From contig OX485808.1 of assembly GCA_950295325.1 (NCBI GenBank), positions 27,918,527 through 27,982,526 of the forward strand: a stretch of DNA of 64,000 nucleotides, in the 5' to 3' direction. Below the pieces are notes generated by a model. It did not search any database. It saw nothing but the letters and a program-made list of their open reading frames with translations, and had not been told where the DNA came from. The position numbers and the translations under genes are program-made. This DNA is from Polytrichum commune (taxonomy: Eukaryota > Streptophyta > Polytrichopsida > Polytrichales > Polytrichaceae). Below, piece by piece: positions 35,153-46,030 of this stretch. Position 1 is the first letter of the stretch. Every line of letters starts with the position of its first letter.

Positions 35153-36124
35153 AGCTGGAGAGGATAGTACACAGAAGTGTGAAGCTCGGAAGCTGCTAAT
35201 CAGGTGCACTCGAAATGCTTCCCGTCCCGCAGAGGCCACCGAGGAAGAGCGAAACGCAAGCGCTGAACAAAGAGTGCACACACGGACCCGGACCTAGGGT
35301 TTCATCCCATTTTCATCCATTCTCGGTGAAGGAACAACGAGAACTATTGTTTCATATTTCATTCATTGATTATTAATGGATGAGTTCATCCAAGCACTTC
35401 CTTTGTCCTTTATCAGCCTTTACAAGGGAACGGAGAATGCAAGAAGAAGAAGAAGTTGATGTAATAAGAATGTGCAGGCAGCTCTCTAACCAAGGTACAG
35501 TAATTATCCATGTATACACATCTGAGTTAGTTTCTGTTTTGTGAAGTATGAGAGTGTAATTCAAAGTATGTTTGGGGTAATGCGCTGTCGCCTCAAGATG
35601 TGATTCCTTTGCATTTGAGAAAGTTAGCATCAGCGTAAGTAGAGCAAACTTACTTGTTGTCGTGCAATCTTACCAGCATGCTGTATTCCTTGTTCTGGGT
35701 GCATCATGTATGCTTAGGATGTGAAATTATGGAATTTTTATTGTGGGTTGTTTTTGTGAACCGCGCAAACAGAGCGAACTCCCATGACAATTTCACCCCT
35801 AAGATGATGTCACATATTTGGCCCACAAATGTTAGTTTCGTCAAAGGATTTTTCTCTGTTTATATATGGTCCTCACGCTTAATGTGAGCAATGATCATGC
35901 CCTGTCTTTCATTTCAAATTTCATGATCTGATGCGCAATGAAGAGTGAAGCACTCATCAGACAAAGCACTGGGAACAGTAAATTGTTCCGGGCCTCCTCT
36001 TACGGATAACTCTGTCCAGAGGTGATGATGATCACTATGAGTTAACCCAGGAGTTGAAATTGTCGTCTGGGCGTTGGTTGTGTGCAGAGGGAGCTGAATT
36101 GGCTGTCTGTGGCATTATTGTAAA
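35153..36124. promoter_or_regulatory. Shared divergent promoter region
   Basis: About 970 bp separate the start codons of the - strand small membrane protein and the + strand omega-amidase. AAACCCTA (telo-box, read on the - strand) lies at 35295-35302, about 145 bp before the small protein start. A GAAGAAGAAGAAG run lies at about 35441. No TATA box was assigned to either gene with confidence. Confidence 0.45.
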
Positions 36125-39100
36125 ATGAAAGCAAGGCTCATCGGAAACCTGCCGGTGCTCAATTCCAGCCTGATTCGCAGTACCCAAGTGGTAGCAGCAT
36201 CTACCTTGTCATCTCTCAGCTACCCGAGGCTGCTTTGTAAATCATCAGTTCATCATCCAACAGGATTCCTCCGCCATTTCATCACCACTTCTTTATTACA
36301 GAGTCTCCTGCAGGGAAGAACATACAAAAGCACCTCAGTTGTAGCCATGGCATCCAACTTTCAGCCCGAGTTGGCACGGCAACCACCCACCCAGCCTTTA
36401 CCTCAAGCTACAAATGGTGGAAAGGTACAAACACATTTCTCTGCACATGAAGCTAAAAAAATTGCTTATAAGGGACTGACCTAACTTAACCGATGGCTTT
36501 TTCCTCAAATGATCTGCTTTCAGGGAGCCTGGTTCTAACCTACCAATAGTCGACCATCACAATGCAGTCCAATTTAATTTAGACACTTCAAGTGGTACTC
36601 AATTCAGGAGATATCACAGCTGCCAATGCTCTCCTACTACCTCATCAATGTGCACCCAATAGCCATCTCTTGACAAGAAGCTAGAGAAATGGGTAAAGGC
36701 TTTACCATGGCTAAACCCAAGTATGAAACCTTGTGATGTGGTAATGCCTGTGATGATGGTTTGAACCCACCACCACTGGCGGTCAGTTTGTAAGTCTTTC
36801 ACATGCTTTTTGATTGACCAATTCAGAAATTTGAATCATGTCTTGGTAGCCTAGCATTGGTTGAGTTTTGTAAGATTGTGCACAAGCAAGGACATGCTTA
36901 GAAATCATGGAGGCATACTCTATCTCAAATTTCCTCCCCACCTTTTGCTTTTTGCTCGATTTCTAATTGAATATGTAACTCTTAAGTCTCAGGAAAGGCT
37001 ATCCAGTGTAACATTAATGTCCTTCACCTGATTACCTTGTCTGCACAATACTTACAGGGATGTTTCATAGATCTTGGAGTTTCATCGTCACTTATTTGTC
37101 TTCAGGCTCAAAATGTTGGAGAAGTAACCAGGCTTTCTTAGAAAGCCTGGTTAGACAAAGCCAGGCTTTAAATCTGTTATTGGCTTAATGCAAGTTTATC
37201 ATTGTGCAATCTATATATTAAGTTTGATAGTGTAAATCCCTTGTGATGTTGTAATAGGAAGTAGAATCTCCGGTCCTGGCAAAATTTAAGAAGCAGGCAT
37301 TGTGAGAAAGCAGCATGAAATTTGAGGTGGTGATGTATGCAGTACAAGCTCGCAGCATGCCAACTTTCAGTGACAGCTGACAAGCAGGCCAACATAGCTC
37401 ATGCGCGAGAGAAAATTCAGGCGGCAGCTGATCAGGGAGCTCAGCTCATTGTTCTTCCTGTAAGTTTTCTACTTATTCATAGACTAAATAATCCAAGGGA
37501 GGAGCATAAGCCATTGAAGTATAAGTCAAGGGAGGATGTAATGTAGATCCTTATTGCCTATTTGATGATGGTAGTGCTTAGCTTTCCAATAAAATGCTAT
37601 CCAGAAGAGCTACAAAAACCAGATAGAAAATTTTCTTCTTGTATGGTTCTCGGCAGCAGTGGAGCTCTTGATTATTGATGACTTAACAAGGGAAGTCATG
37701 TGCAGTTTTACAGCAACAAGATATTTTGGATGGACGTGAGGACATAACAGAAGATCAGATTATCTTTTCCATTCTGTTCCAGTTCATTTGGACTTATCAG
37801 TCACATCTTTGAGCAGGTTTTCTCATAGACTTCTATATGGGTTCTTGGTATCAGGAAATGTGGAACTGTCCATATTCAAATTCAAGCTTCCCAACATATG
37901 CAGAGGATATTGATGCGGGCATTACAAATTCCCCATCCTTAGCCATGCTATCAGAGGTTGCACGTGAAAAAAGTGTTATTATTGTGGGCGGATCCATTCC
38001 AGAGCGCAGTGGTGGCAAGTTGTACAACACGTGTTGTGTTGTTGACAAAAATGGAGAAATCAAGGCCAAATTTCGCAAGGTGAGAATAACTTACAACTTT
38101 GTTTTGTCAACCAAGTCAAGTTTCTCGCTTAGGTGAAGAACCACAGAAGTACCAAAAGGGAGCTGGGTATGTAATAACTTGACAGTTTTCCTTAAAACAT
38201 TGTGGGCCATGACAAACAGCACTCTCACACTAGATTCAAGCGAGGTGATGCTAAGGTAATGATAGTGAATGGGGGATATTCTGTTGACATTCTTGCTGTG
38301 TTGTAATCAGGTCCATTTGTTTGACATTGACATCCCAGGAAAAATCACCTTCAAAGAGTCTGATACTTTGACTCCTGGAGAAGGACTTTGTATTGTTGAC
38401 ACAGGTAATACAATTTCACTCAGCATGAAGTTTACATTCCTCAATCATGCAAATGAGGTCTAAATTTTGTTGAAATAGGATATGTTACACACACATTACT
38501 GTTACTCATGCTCAGGCATATCAGACGACATTCTGTATTTTGTGGTTACCTATTTTTGTGTTTGCAAAGGGTCTCAATCGGAGTTCTCTGTTTTGTGTCC
38601 AGATGTGGGGCGAATAGCTGTTGGAATTTGCTATGATATCCGCTTCCCTGAGATGGCTATGCTATATGCAGCTCGAGGTAATTGAATACCTCCTAAAATG
38701 CCTGGTATTCTTTAAATTTCTTGGGTCAGTTATTCCCCAAATACTGTCTTTCTTCAGTAGTTTATGGTCAGATGTGTATATGAGCAGGGGCGCACATTAT
38801 ATGCTATCCTGGCGCTTTCAACATGACTACTGGTCCTCTCCATTGGCAGCTATTGCAGAAGGCCAGGTTTTCCACGACTCTCATTCTCTTTTTATGATTG
38901 TATACATGTCACTACGCTAATTATGGTGAATAGTGTAGCAGATGAATTGTGTGGCTCACAGTATACACCATGGTTCAAGAGAACAGTGTTCAAAGCAAGT
39001 TACACTTGTCATGCCCCTATAATGTACCTACCTCCTTCCCCTAGGCTGGAAGTCTCTCAAATGCACATTCTTTTCAATCCAATAGAAATACTGTAACCTA

Positions 39101-41103
39101 CAGCATGGACCTCTGATGTTAAAAATGGGTTGGTAGATAGTGTGCACCCATAGTATTATCCCTAATTTTTTTAGTGTTTATTTCAATAGTGTGGCCCACG
39201 GTATTTACCATTACCAGTGTAGCCAGAATGATCACTGTCATTTTCATTACCTTCTCCAACTATTTACTGACCTCCATCATATCTGTGGGTGCACTGGTGT
39301 TTCTGCTGCAATTCTGCTGCTTTGTGATGTTAGAGCTGTGGACAACCAGGTATCTCCTCCACACAGGAAATAGGTTATGTACATGCCAAATTGAAAATCG
39401 TCTGGACAATATAAAGTCTCGCATCCTCATTCCAAATTCCAGGCATTCAGCATTCTAATGTTGTTTGCATTCACTTGTGACAAAAACCTGTTAGAGACCT
39501 CATTTGACTTGATTCTTGGCTTTCAGCAATCAACCAGATTTGTTTAATAAACCAGATTTGTTTAATCAACCAGATTTGTTTAACAAGAAAATGGTAGAAC
39601 CGTGAGGCTCTGTCCTTTATTATGAAAGACTACAATTGTAGTTGTCCACTTTGCTCATGCCAATTCATGGCTATTCACTATACCAAACATTTCTTGGATT
39701 TTGTGCACCTTCTTCTCAAATATAGGTCAAGGATTGAAGCTACTCATTTATCACCCAAAATTTTTTAAATAAATAATCAAGAACTATTGAAATAACTATA
39801 GTTAACTAGATTTCTTTCAATGCATTTTAGGGAGCACTTATATATATATATATGTAAACTATAATTAACATCCACATTACATAAAGTGGACCAAAAATAA
39901 GAAGAACAAGTAACGTCCAAGTGTGAACACAAAGCGGTTAGGAAATTTGCTCTTGAAATGAAGAAGTTGATGCATAGTCTCTGTCCTATAGACAGAGCCA
40001 ACAATAAATGACTTATGGCACCTGTTGAATGTGTGTTGGTTTTTATGTTGAAAGATTAGTGTTCATCGTTCATTCGATACAAAAATCTGACACAACTCGC
40101 TTGACAACAGATTTTTGTTGTAACTTGTTCACCTGCCCGAGATGATCACGCTGGCTATGTTGCCTGGGGCCACTCAACTGTTGTAGGCCCAGTAAGTAAT
40201 GGCATTTCACCTCCACCTACCCCCGCCTGCCTCAATAAGGGTCTTGATTTGTCTGTTTGGCTATACATGTGGATTGAAGTACATGAAAGTATGAAGTTTG
40301 TGCCAACTACACCTATAATTTCCCTTTTAAGCAGTTGAACACAGTTATCAATATTAGATCACCTCACTTTTTGTTAAGTCATGTTGGTAATTGAAAGAGC
40401 ATTCTGACACATGAACATGTAGTTTTTGGACATCATGTGATTAAACTGTGAATTTTCGATGCGTTGATTATAGGTGTGTCCAAAACTGATCCTAGGCTTG
40501 CATGTTCAACCCATGGTTGTATTTGGCCAGAATCTAGAGGGCTTGCTTTTGGGTAAGTGTCACAATTAGGTGTGGTAACCATACAATGGGGATGAAATTG
40601 AGCAGTACAGCATAGGCAAATTGAACAGGAGTAACTTTTAGAATCTCATGATAGGTTTTTATCAGGTAAGTTCTTAAATGTGAAGATCAAGTTCACTTTG
40701 ATCATGTACTTGCTTAGTATTCCAAACTTTCAGAACTGGGGTACAGACTCTCAGTATTTCCATGTCATGAATGGAATAGTTTGGTGAGATTCTGGCTGCT
40801 GCTGAGCACGAGGAGACTACTGTCTTTGCAGACATTGACTACTCAGAAATCGAAAAAAGAAGGTATGGCCTCTCTCTGATCTTAATAAATTCAATATTCT
40901 GATTGAAGCTGCTGATTGAAACAAATTCATGCATCTAACCCCTTCTGAAACCGGAGCATATATCAGATCAATATAGACTCAACAATGTACAAAATGATCT
41001 GTGTTGTACTTGCAGACTGAACATGCCAATTGAGTCGCAAAGACGTGGTGACCTGTATCACCTCATTGATGTTACCCGAAATGATCCTGTAAATTCCTCT
41101 TGA
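36125..41103 (+). CDS. Omega-amidase (nitrilase superfamily, NIT2/NLP3-type), 10 coding exons
   Basis: Reconstructed CDS: 36125-36424, 37343-37459, 37855-38079, 38311-38404, 38603-38677, 38788-38866, 39334-39349, 40111-40191, 40780-40862, 41016-41103. The sum is 1158 nt, 385 aa, with all phases consistent. Family knowledge: omega-amidase hydrolyses alpha-ketoglutaramate and alpha-ketosuccinamate to oxoacids plus ammonia, closing glutamine/asparagine transamination. Seen: the catalytic Glu-Lys-Cys triad as E140 ([13 protein letters not shown]), K214 ([15 protein letters not shown]) and C255 ([20 protein letters not shown]). Also seen are [39 protein letters not shown] and [22 protein letters not shown]. 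About 100 residues precede the domain and look like an organelle transit peptide. Exon 7 is only 16 nt. Intron 7 holds a MITE-like insertion. It is divergent from the small membrane protein gene. Confidence 0.93.
37126..37152. repeat. 27-bp perfect palindrome in omega-amidase intron 1
   Basis: The 13-nt arms AACCAGGCTTTCT and AGAAAGCCTGGTT surround a single T. A further partial copy, AAGCCAGGCTT, follows directly. A cruciform or transposon footprint is possible; no function is assigned. Confidence 0.8.
39531..39584 (+). repeat. 18-bp tandem repeat, three copies
   Basis: CAACCAGATTTGTTTAAT and two near-identical copies lie end to end. They sit in omega-amidase intron 7, directly before the MITE-like insertion. 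Confidence 0.85.
39606..39999 (-). mobile_element. MITE-like 394-bp element in omega-amidase intron 7 (inverted copy)
   Basis: Reading + strand it starts GGCTCTGTCCTTTATTATGA and ends AGACAGAGCC. It is the reverse complement of 30362-30762 over nearly its whole length. Examples are GACTACAATTGTAGT in both, and the GCAAATTTCC...TTGTGTTCACACTTGGACGT arm of copy A against ACGTCCAAGTGTGAACACAA here. Flanks beyond the inner TIR (TCACGGTTCTACC read inverted) are also shared. Confidence 0.72.
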
Positions 41104-42460
41104 TTGGACGTTGGTGTATGCTTTGAAATCCCGAAGACATAGTATGCTTGTTTGCAGCAACTTAGAATGACTGGCTATGATCCACGTGAAGTTCATCTAG
41201 ACCCTTTGCTTGTGACTAGGTATTTCATCTTCAGTCTGAAGTGCAGTAGTGCCAAACTTGGTGATAAAGAAATATCTGAGTAGACACTATTCACTGCTGC
41301 ACTTTTAATTTGCATAAGCTTGATAAATGCTCGATACATACATTGCATTCGTAGGTTTTAAAGTGCAGATGGTTGTTTCATCTGAGGTTATTCTTAACTG
41401 AGCACCAAGATGAAATGAGCAAATATTGTGTTGTTGGAGGTTAGGTACCTCCCGTTCTATTTAAATAGACTACTTCCGGTTCTTCCTCTTTTCACTTTGC
41501 AATTGCTCACTCCACACTTTCAGACTTCCCTTTGCTCTCAGATGTGGATTGGACAAATTTGTGCATCTTGGTTGCACCACTACCCACTAGCCCACCCAAT
41601 TATCATCAATCAGGATTGGATATCGGAGGTTAAGAACTTGCTAAAAGATATCTCTCTGTGAATCCCATGATTTATAACTGAGTATTAAGTTGGAGGTAAG
41701 TGGTAGATAACCCAAGGTGGGAAAAAAGAGAGTAACACTTTGCTGTTAATACAAAAATGAAACCTCTCATGCACTAATTTCATTGTCAACGTGGTGTTAA
41801 GAAAGTTCATAAGGTGTTTCAGAACACTAGGTGTGAAGGGACCTCAACCCTTAAGAGGCCAAGGGGCTCTATGCAGATACACATTTTTCACAAGCCTTAC
41901 CAAGTCTAGAGGTCCAATTTAGGACAGTTTTGGTTGTTTAACTATAATTTATACATCATCTAATGTCAAAGAGAATTTTATAATAGCTTCACATGTGACA
42001 TAAAAATCCTAGGTATGCTTTGCATTCAAGAGCACCCAAGTTGAATATTTATTTTAGGTTGTCAATAACAGTTTGATATTCAACTGATCTATATAAAGTA
42101 CATTGGCATTTTTATTTTTGTTTTGAGACAGTAGGCCCAAAAGCCAATGCCAAATTTACACTAGAATATTGGACTGTTCTTAGATAAGGCCACTTTTGAC
42201 ATAGTTGGCTAAAATTGGAAATATGTAGTTCAAATACATGTTTTCAAGGGCCATATTATTGAGCCTCTTAGATGCTTAGAGGTTGCTGATACGCGCTTTG
42301 GAGGATAAATCGACCAAACTAAAATATTTATTTATATTTAATTTCATGTGGTGTTTTGTGTTATTATGATAACTTTTTGGATGACACTTCTTATGAATAA
42401 ATGAATAAATATTGTCATGGATCTTGTCATTTATAATCCCAAAAAAAAAAAAAATACAAG
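41104..42460. other. 3' flank of omega-amidase; no further gene
   Basis: The omega-amidase 3' UTR is here. A stretch at 41159-41225 reads open and could be an alternative last exon if a donor at 41089 were used; this is listed among the findings. The remainder is AT-rich with an A-run at about 42441-42454. Confidence 0.45.
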
Positions 42461-43000
42461 GAATGTCGGGTTAACATTTAGTGTTGGTGACACTATACCA
42501 CAGTTTACAATTAGTATTGAGCAAAACAACCAGAATAGGTGACACTAAATATCATATTTAGTGTAATTCATTTATTAGCAAGTTAGCAGCATTTGGACTT
42601 GAGCAAGACAATGTGGGCCTTCCAAGACTACATGTGATGCTCTAAACTTGGTCATTGCTTGTTGCAACAGCTCTGGTTTACCAAAAGTTAATATTGAAAA
42701 TAGAAGGAGGTTATTTGTTCTATTGGAGGCATGTGTGTGTGTTTTGGTCCTCTCATGACCTACAATTCATATCTTATACCAAAAAAATTGCTTGAATGCC
42801 GGTCAAATTATTCACCAAGCCCAAGTTCAAAAAGCTCCACTAATCTTGGTTCAAAAGAATGGCAAATGGCTCTGGTTAATTCTTGCAAAAGTACACTACA
42901 CTAGATATGGTATTTAGTGTCACCAATTCTAATTGTCTTGCTCAATACTATTTGTAAACTCTGGTGTAGTGTCACCAACACTAAATGTTAACCCAACATT
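42461..43000. mobile_element. Foldback element with about 105-bp inverted arms
   Basis: The left arm 42461-42565 (GTTAACATTTAGTGTTGGTG ... GACACTAAATATCATATTTA) and right arm 42897-43000 (ATTTAGTGTCACC ... CACTAAATGTTAACCC) are reverse complements at roughly 85% by eye. They surround about 330 bp of unrelated sequence. The arm core is shared with the 22-bp stem hairpin at 19666-19730. There is no coding capacity, and no target duplication was assigned. Confidence 0.75.
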
Positions 43001-44860
43001 ATTTGTTATTCCTCGTAAATCTTTTTTGGGGATTATAGATTCACAGTGTTGCAATTACTGTCACTTAGTAAGTGATTTTTCATCCAATTTTCAATCATCC
43101 ATAACAATATTTCATTACATATTTTTTTAGACATAACTTCTTTTTTTTAAATTTGTAGAATACAAGTTTCTCGAACTTGGAATAGTAGCCAACACAAGTG
43201 TAGTTCAACTCTAATTTTCTCACTTTGCCTTGCTACCACAGTAATTGGGTAGGAACTTGAAAAAGTTGGGTCAAGATGGATTTGGGTGAACCAACCAATA
43301 CACTCGTACTTTGTTGGATGCCTACACCCTTGCCTCCAAGGAACCATTGTTCGGGTTGGTTTGCCCCAGCCGGTTAAGATGCCACAGAAAAAGGACTAGG
43401 TAGATATCAGGCTGCAGAAACTCCTATAATAACAGGATAGGATATTATAATATCTTAAAACCTTAGAACACTTCAAACTCTTAACATAACATTATTCAAA
43501 TCCATAATAATGTTTTATGGGACTGACAATATTTCATGTAGTATTCTTGGATATTCCCCACATTCAGACTACTATGAATCTGAATAATGTTATGAAAGTG
43601 GACTAAATGAAGTGAAGAATGAGAACTACTAAAAACAAACTCTCCCAGGAATCGGTTTCGATGGCTCCATCCTTACCGGCGATTTCCACAAATGCCAAAC
43701 TGTGAGGTTTACACTTCAACCATTCAACCTGACAATAACACCCTCCACTCTCATAACTATATTGGCAATGTCCACAACCACACTTAGCACATTCACAGCA
43801 ACGCAATAAAAAAGCACTTCAAAATGCATCAAATGCACTGCTACATCATTCATGGCCATGGACGTTATGCCCTAGTCGTTCCATAAAATGTATGATGTGA
43901 CCGTCTTGATAATTGCGTGAACGTCATACACAGTAGGTGGACGTCCCCAAACTCTATTCATTTAAAATGAATAACATCCGTTGCAATCCTCTGAAGCAGT
44001 TGGTAGGTTTGGGATTGAAGGCTCAGAGGGAATATAACTACGGGGAGCATACGATCTTAAATGCAGTGCACCCTAATACTGTAACCACACAAACCTGATG
44101 GGGACAACCTTGGACACTACCGAGACAATAACGGCCATCGCATGCACATCCATGGCGCACTATGGCTGCGAGGACAACACCCATGGGGGCGGTTCCCATG
44201 AACACTACCACAGTGCCCATGGTCATCGAAGGTGTCACCATGGCGCTCATCGTTGTGACTTGCTATTGAGGTCAATATTCCATCAGGTGCATTTGTGTGC
44301 TTTGACCCATGAATGCCTAAGATGCCAAAATTTGGTTATGAACATTTTTCAAAAACTTCTTTCTCAAGGCGAACTTTGTTTTATTTCTTAATTTTTCTTC
44401 CATTTTCAAGCAGTAAGGCTCTACGCCATCTAGAACAAACCGATCAATACTATTATATATGCAATAATCTAGATATGGACCTTGAAGTCGTTGGAACCCT
44501 TACAAAATGAATGTTACAAAATTTGCTACTTAGAAATATATATATATAACAAGGTTAATGAGATGAATATATTAGATTTTTCCATCACTCTATGATACAC
44601 TTACTTTTAGCCAATTGTACATCTTGAAATCTATATTCTTTTATAAAGGAAAATGATGTGGTGGAGAATAAGGATAATGATTTTTAGTCCATCCATATAG
44701 GTGTGGTCTAAATTAAACTCTTAAGATTGTCTCTTGTATGCCAACTCCAAATAAAATATCTCATTCGTAATTAGCTGAAACCCCCATCTTTTAGAGGTCA
44801 AACCCAAGTTTCCTTGCATTATGAGTTTGTTATGGACACTCTCCCACTGTATTAACCATT
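43001..44860. other. Gene-free stretch with repeat copies
   Basis: 43270-43375 is an inverted copy related to the 11690-11885 repeats. 43485-43594 is a hairpin MITE. A His-rich 97-aa frame (44098-44391) has no domain and is left out. No credible gene. Confidence 0.45.
43485..43594. mobile_element. Hairpin MITE, copy 2 (110 bp)
   Basis: The ends CATAACATTATTCAAATCCA and GAATCTGAATAATGTTATG are inverted. The sequence matches 10274-10409 with a deletion in the middle (AATGTTTTATGGGACTGACA compared with AATGTTTTGTGCGACTGATA). Confidence 0.68.
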
Positions 44861-44869
44861 GTCTATTCA

Positions 44870-46030
44870 CTTGACCAATGCATCTTCAACAAATTGATCA
44901 TTGCATGATACAAACCAACTATTACAATGAAGTTATTGACCATGATCCATCTAATTGACGGCCTTCTCAGAGTGTTGGCACTGCAATATTTGGAGAAGAC
45001 CATGCATGAACATTTAATGAGCATGATAATGTAATGATCAATAATGAACAAGATGTGCATAGCACTTCAATAGCCTACATGGCCAAGTGAACGGGTTGGA
45101 TTAAATAATCATCTCATATATGGCACATGGCTATTGCATAACTAATCATTGCCTATGGTAATTTGTTATTGCATATTCAACACAGAGCATGCCATGCGTT
45201 GTAATTTTAAAAAATGATTGCCTATTTAAATCGTGAATGCATATTCAACTAGTTGATCATTGCGTAGTACATCCCAAATGCTATGATGAAGCTAGTGACC
45301 TTATTACACCTAATTGAAGACCTTCTCAAAGTGTTGGCAATATTACAATACATGGCTAAGCAAAGGTGTTGGATTTGGTAAGTCATCTTGGATATGGAAA
45401 CTCGCAATTGCATATGGTAATTGACTATTGCTTATGAAAATTGGCTATTGCGTATTCAATACAACACATAATTGCATTGTATATATAACTAACTAGGCAT
45501 TGCATAACACACCCCAAATGTTATGATGAAGCTACTGACCTTGATCCATGTAATTGAGGGCCTTCTCAAAGTATTGGCATTGCAATGTTTGAAGGAGAAC
45601 CTACGTGAGCATTTAATGAGCGCGACAATGCAATGGTTGATAATTAAACAAAATATGCATATTGGGAGCTTAAATAGCCTACATGGAAAATTGAAGTGGT
45701 AATCAACTGACCCGACAATTGCATATGGCACCTGGCTATTACATATTCAACACAACGCATAATTGCATGGTATACTTAACTAACTATTTCCTATTCAACT
45801 CACAAAGGCAAATTTGACTAATTGACAATTGCGTAATACACCCCAAATGCTATGATGCATTAGGGGGGCCTCTTGGAGTGTTGGCATTGCAATACATGGC
45901 CAAGTGAAGGGGTTAGATTTGGTAATCATATTGGATATAACAACTGGCAATTGCATACTCAATACAATGCATAATTGCATTGTATATTTAACTGAAAATT
46001 GCTTATTCAATTGACCAATGCATATTTAAC
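44870..46030 (+). repeat. Tandem array of diverged units of about 250-350 bp
   Basis: Four units share words in the same order: CATTGC(A/G)T(A/G)(A/G)TACA, TGATGAAG(C/T)TA(G/T)TGACC, GATCCAT(C/G)TAATTGA, GGCCTTCTCA(A/G)AGT(G/A)TTGGCA, CATTTAATGAGC(A/G)(T/C)GA, TAGCCTACATGG and GGCTATTGC. The GGCCTTCTC.AAGTGTTGGCA word falls near 44960, 45316, 45560 and (as CCTCTTGGAGTGTTGGCA) 45872. Diverged single copies recur at about 47200-47330 and 48190-48460. Short frames inside are by-products of the repeat. Confidence 0.65.

Noticed and set aside
24172-41103. OPT, micropeptide and omega-amidase as a functional nitrogen/peptide cluster
   Set aside because: Adjacency of a peptide transporter and an amidase is suggestive, but plant genes are rarely clustered by pathway, the orientation is mixed, and nothing in the sequence supports co-regulation of OPT with the others.
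44098-44391. His-rich 97-aa frame
   Set aside because: Short, no domain, and an overlapping opposite frame is equally open.
44870-46030. CRISPR-like array
   Set aside because: Units are hundreds of bases long and diverged throughout, with no short repeat/spacer pattern, in a plant nuclear context.
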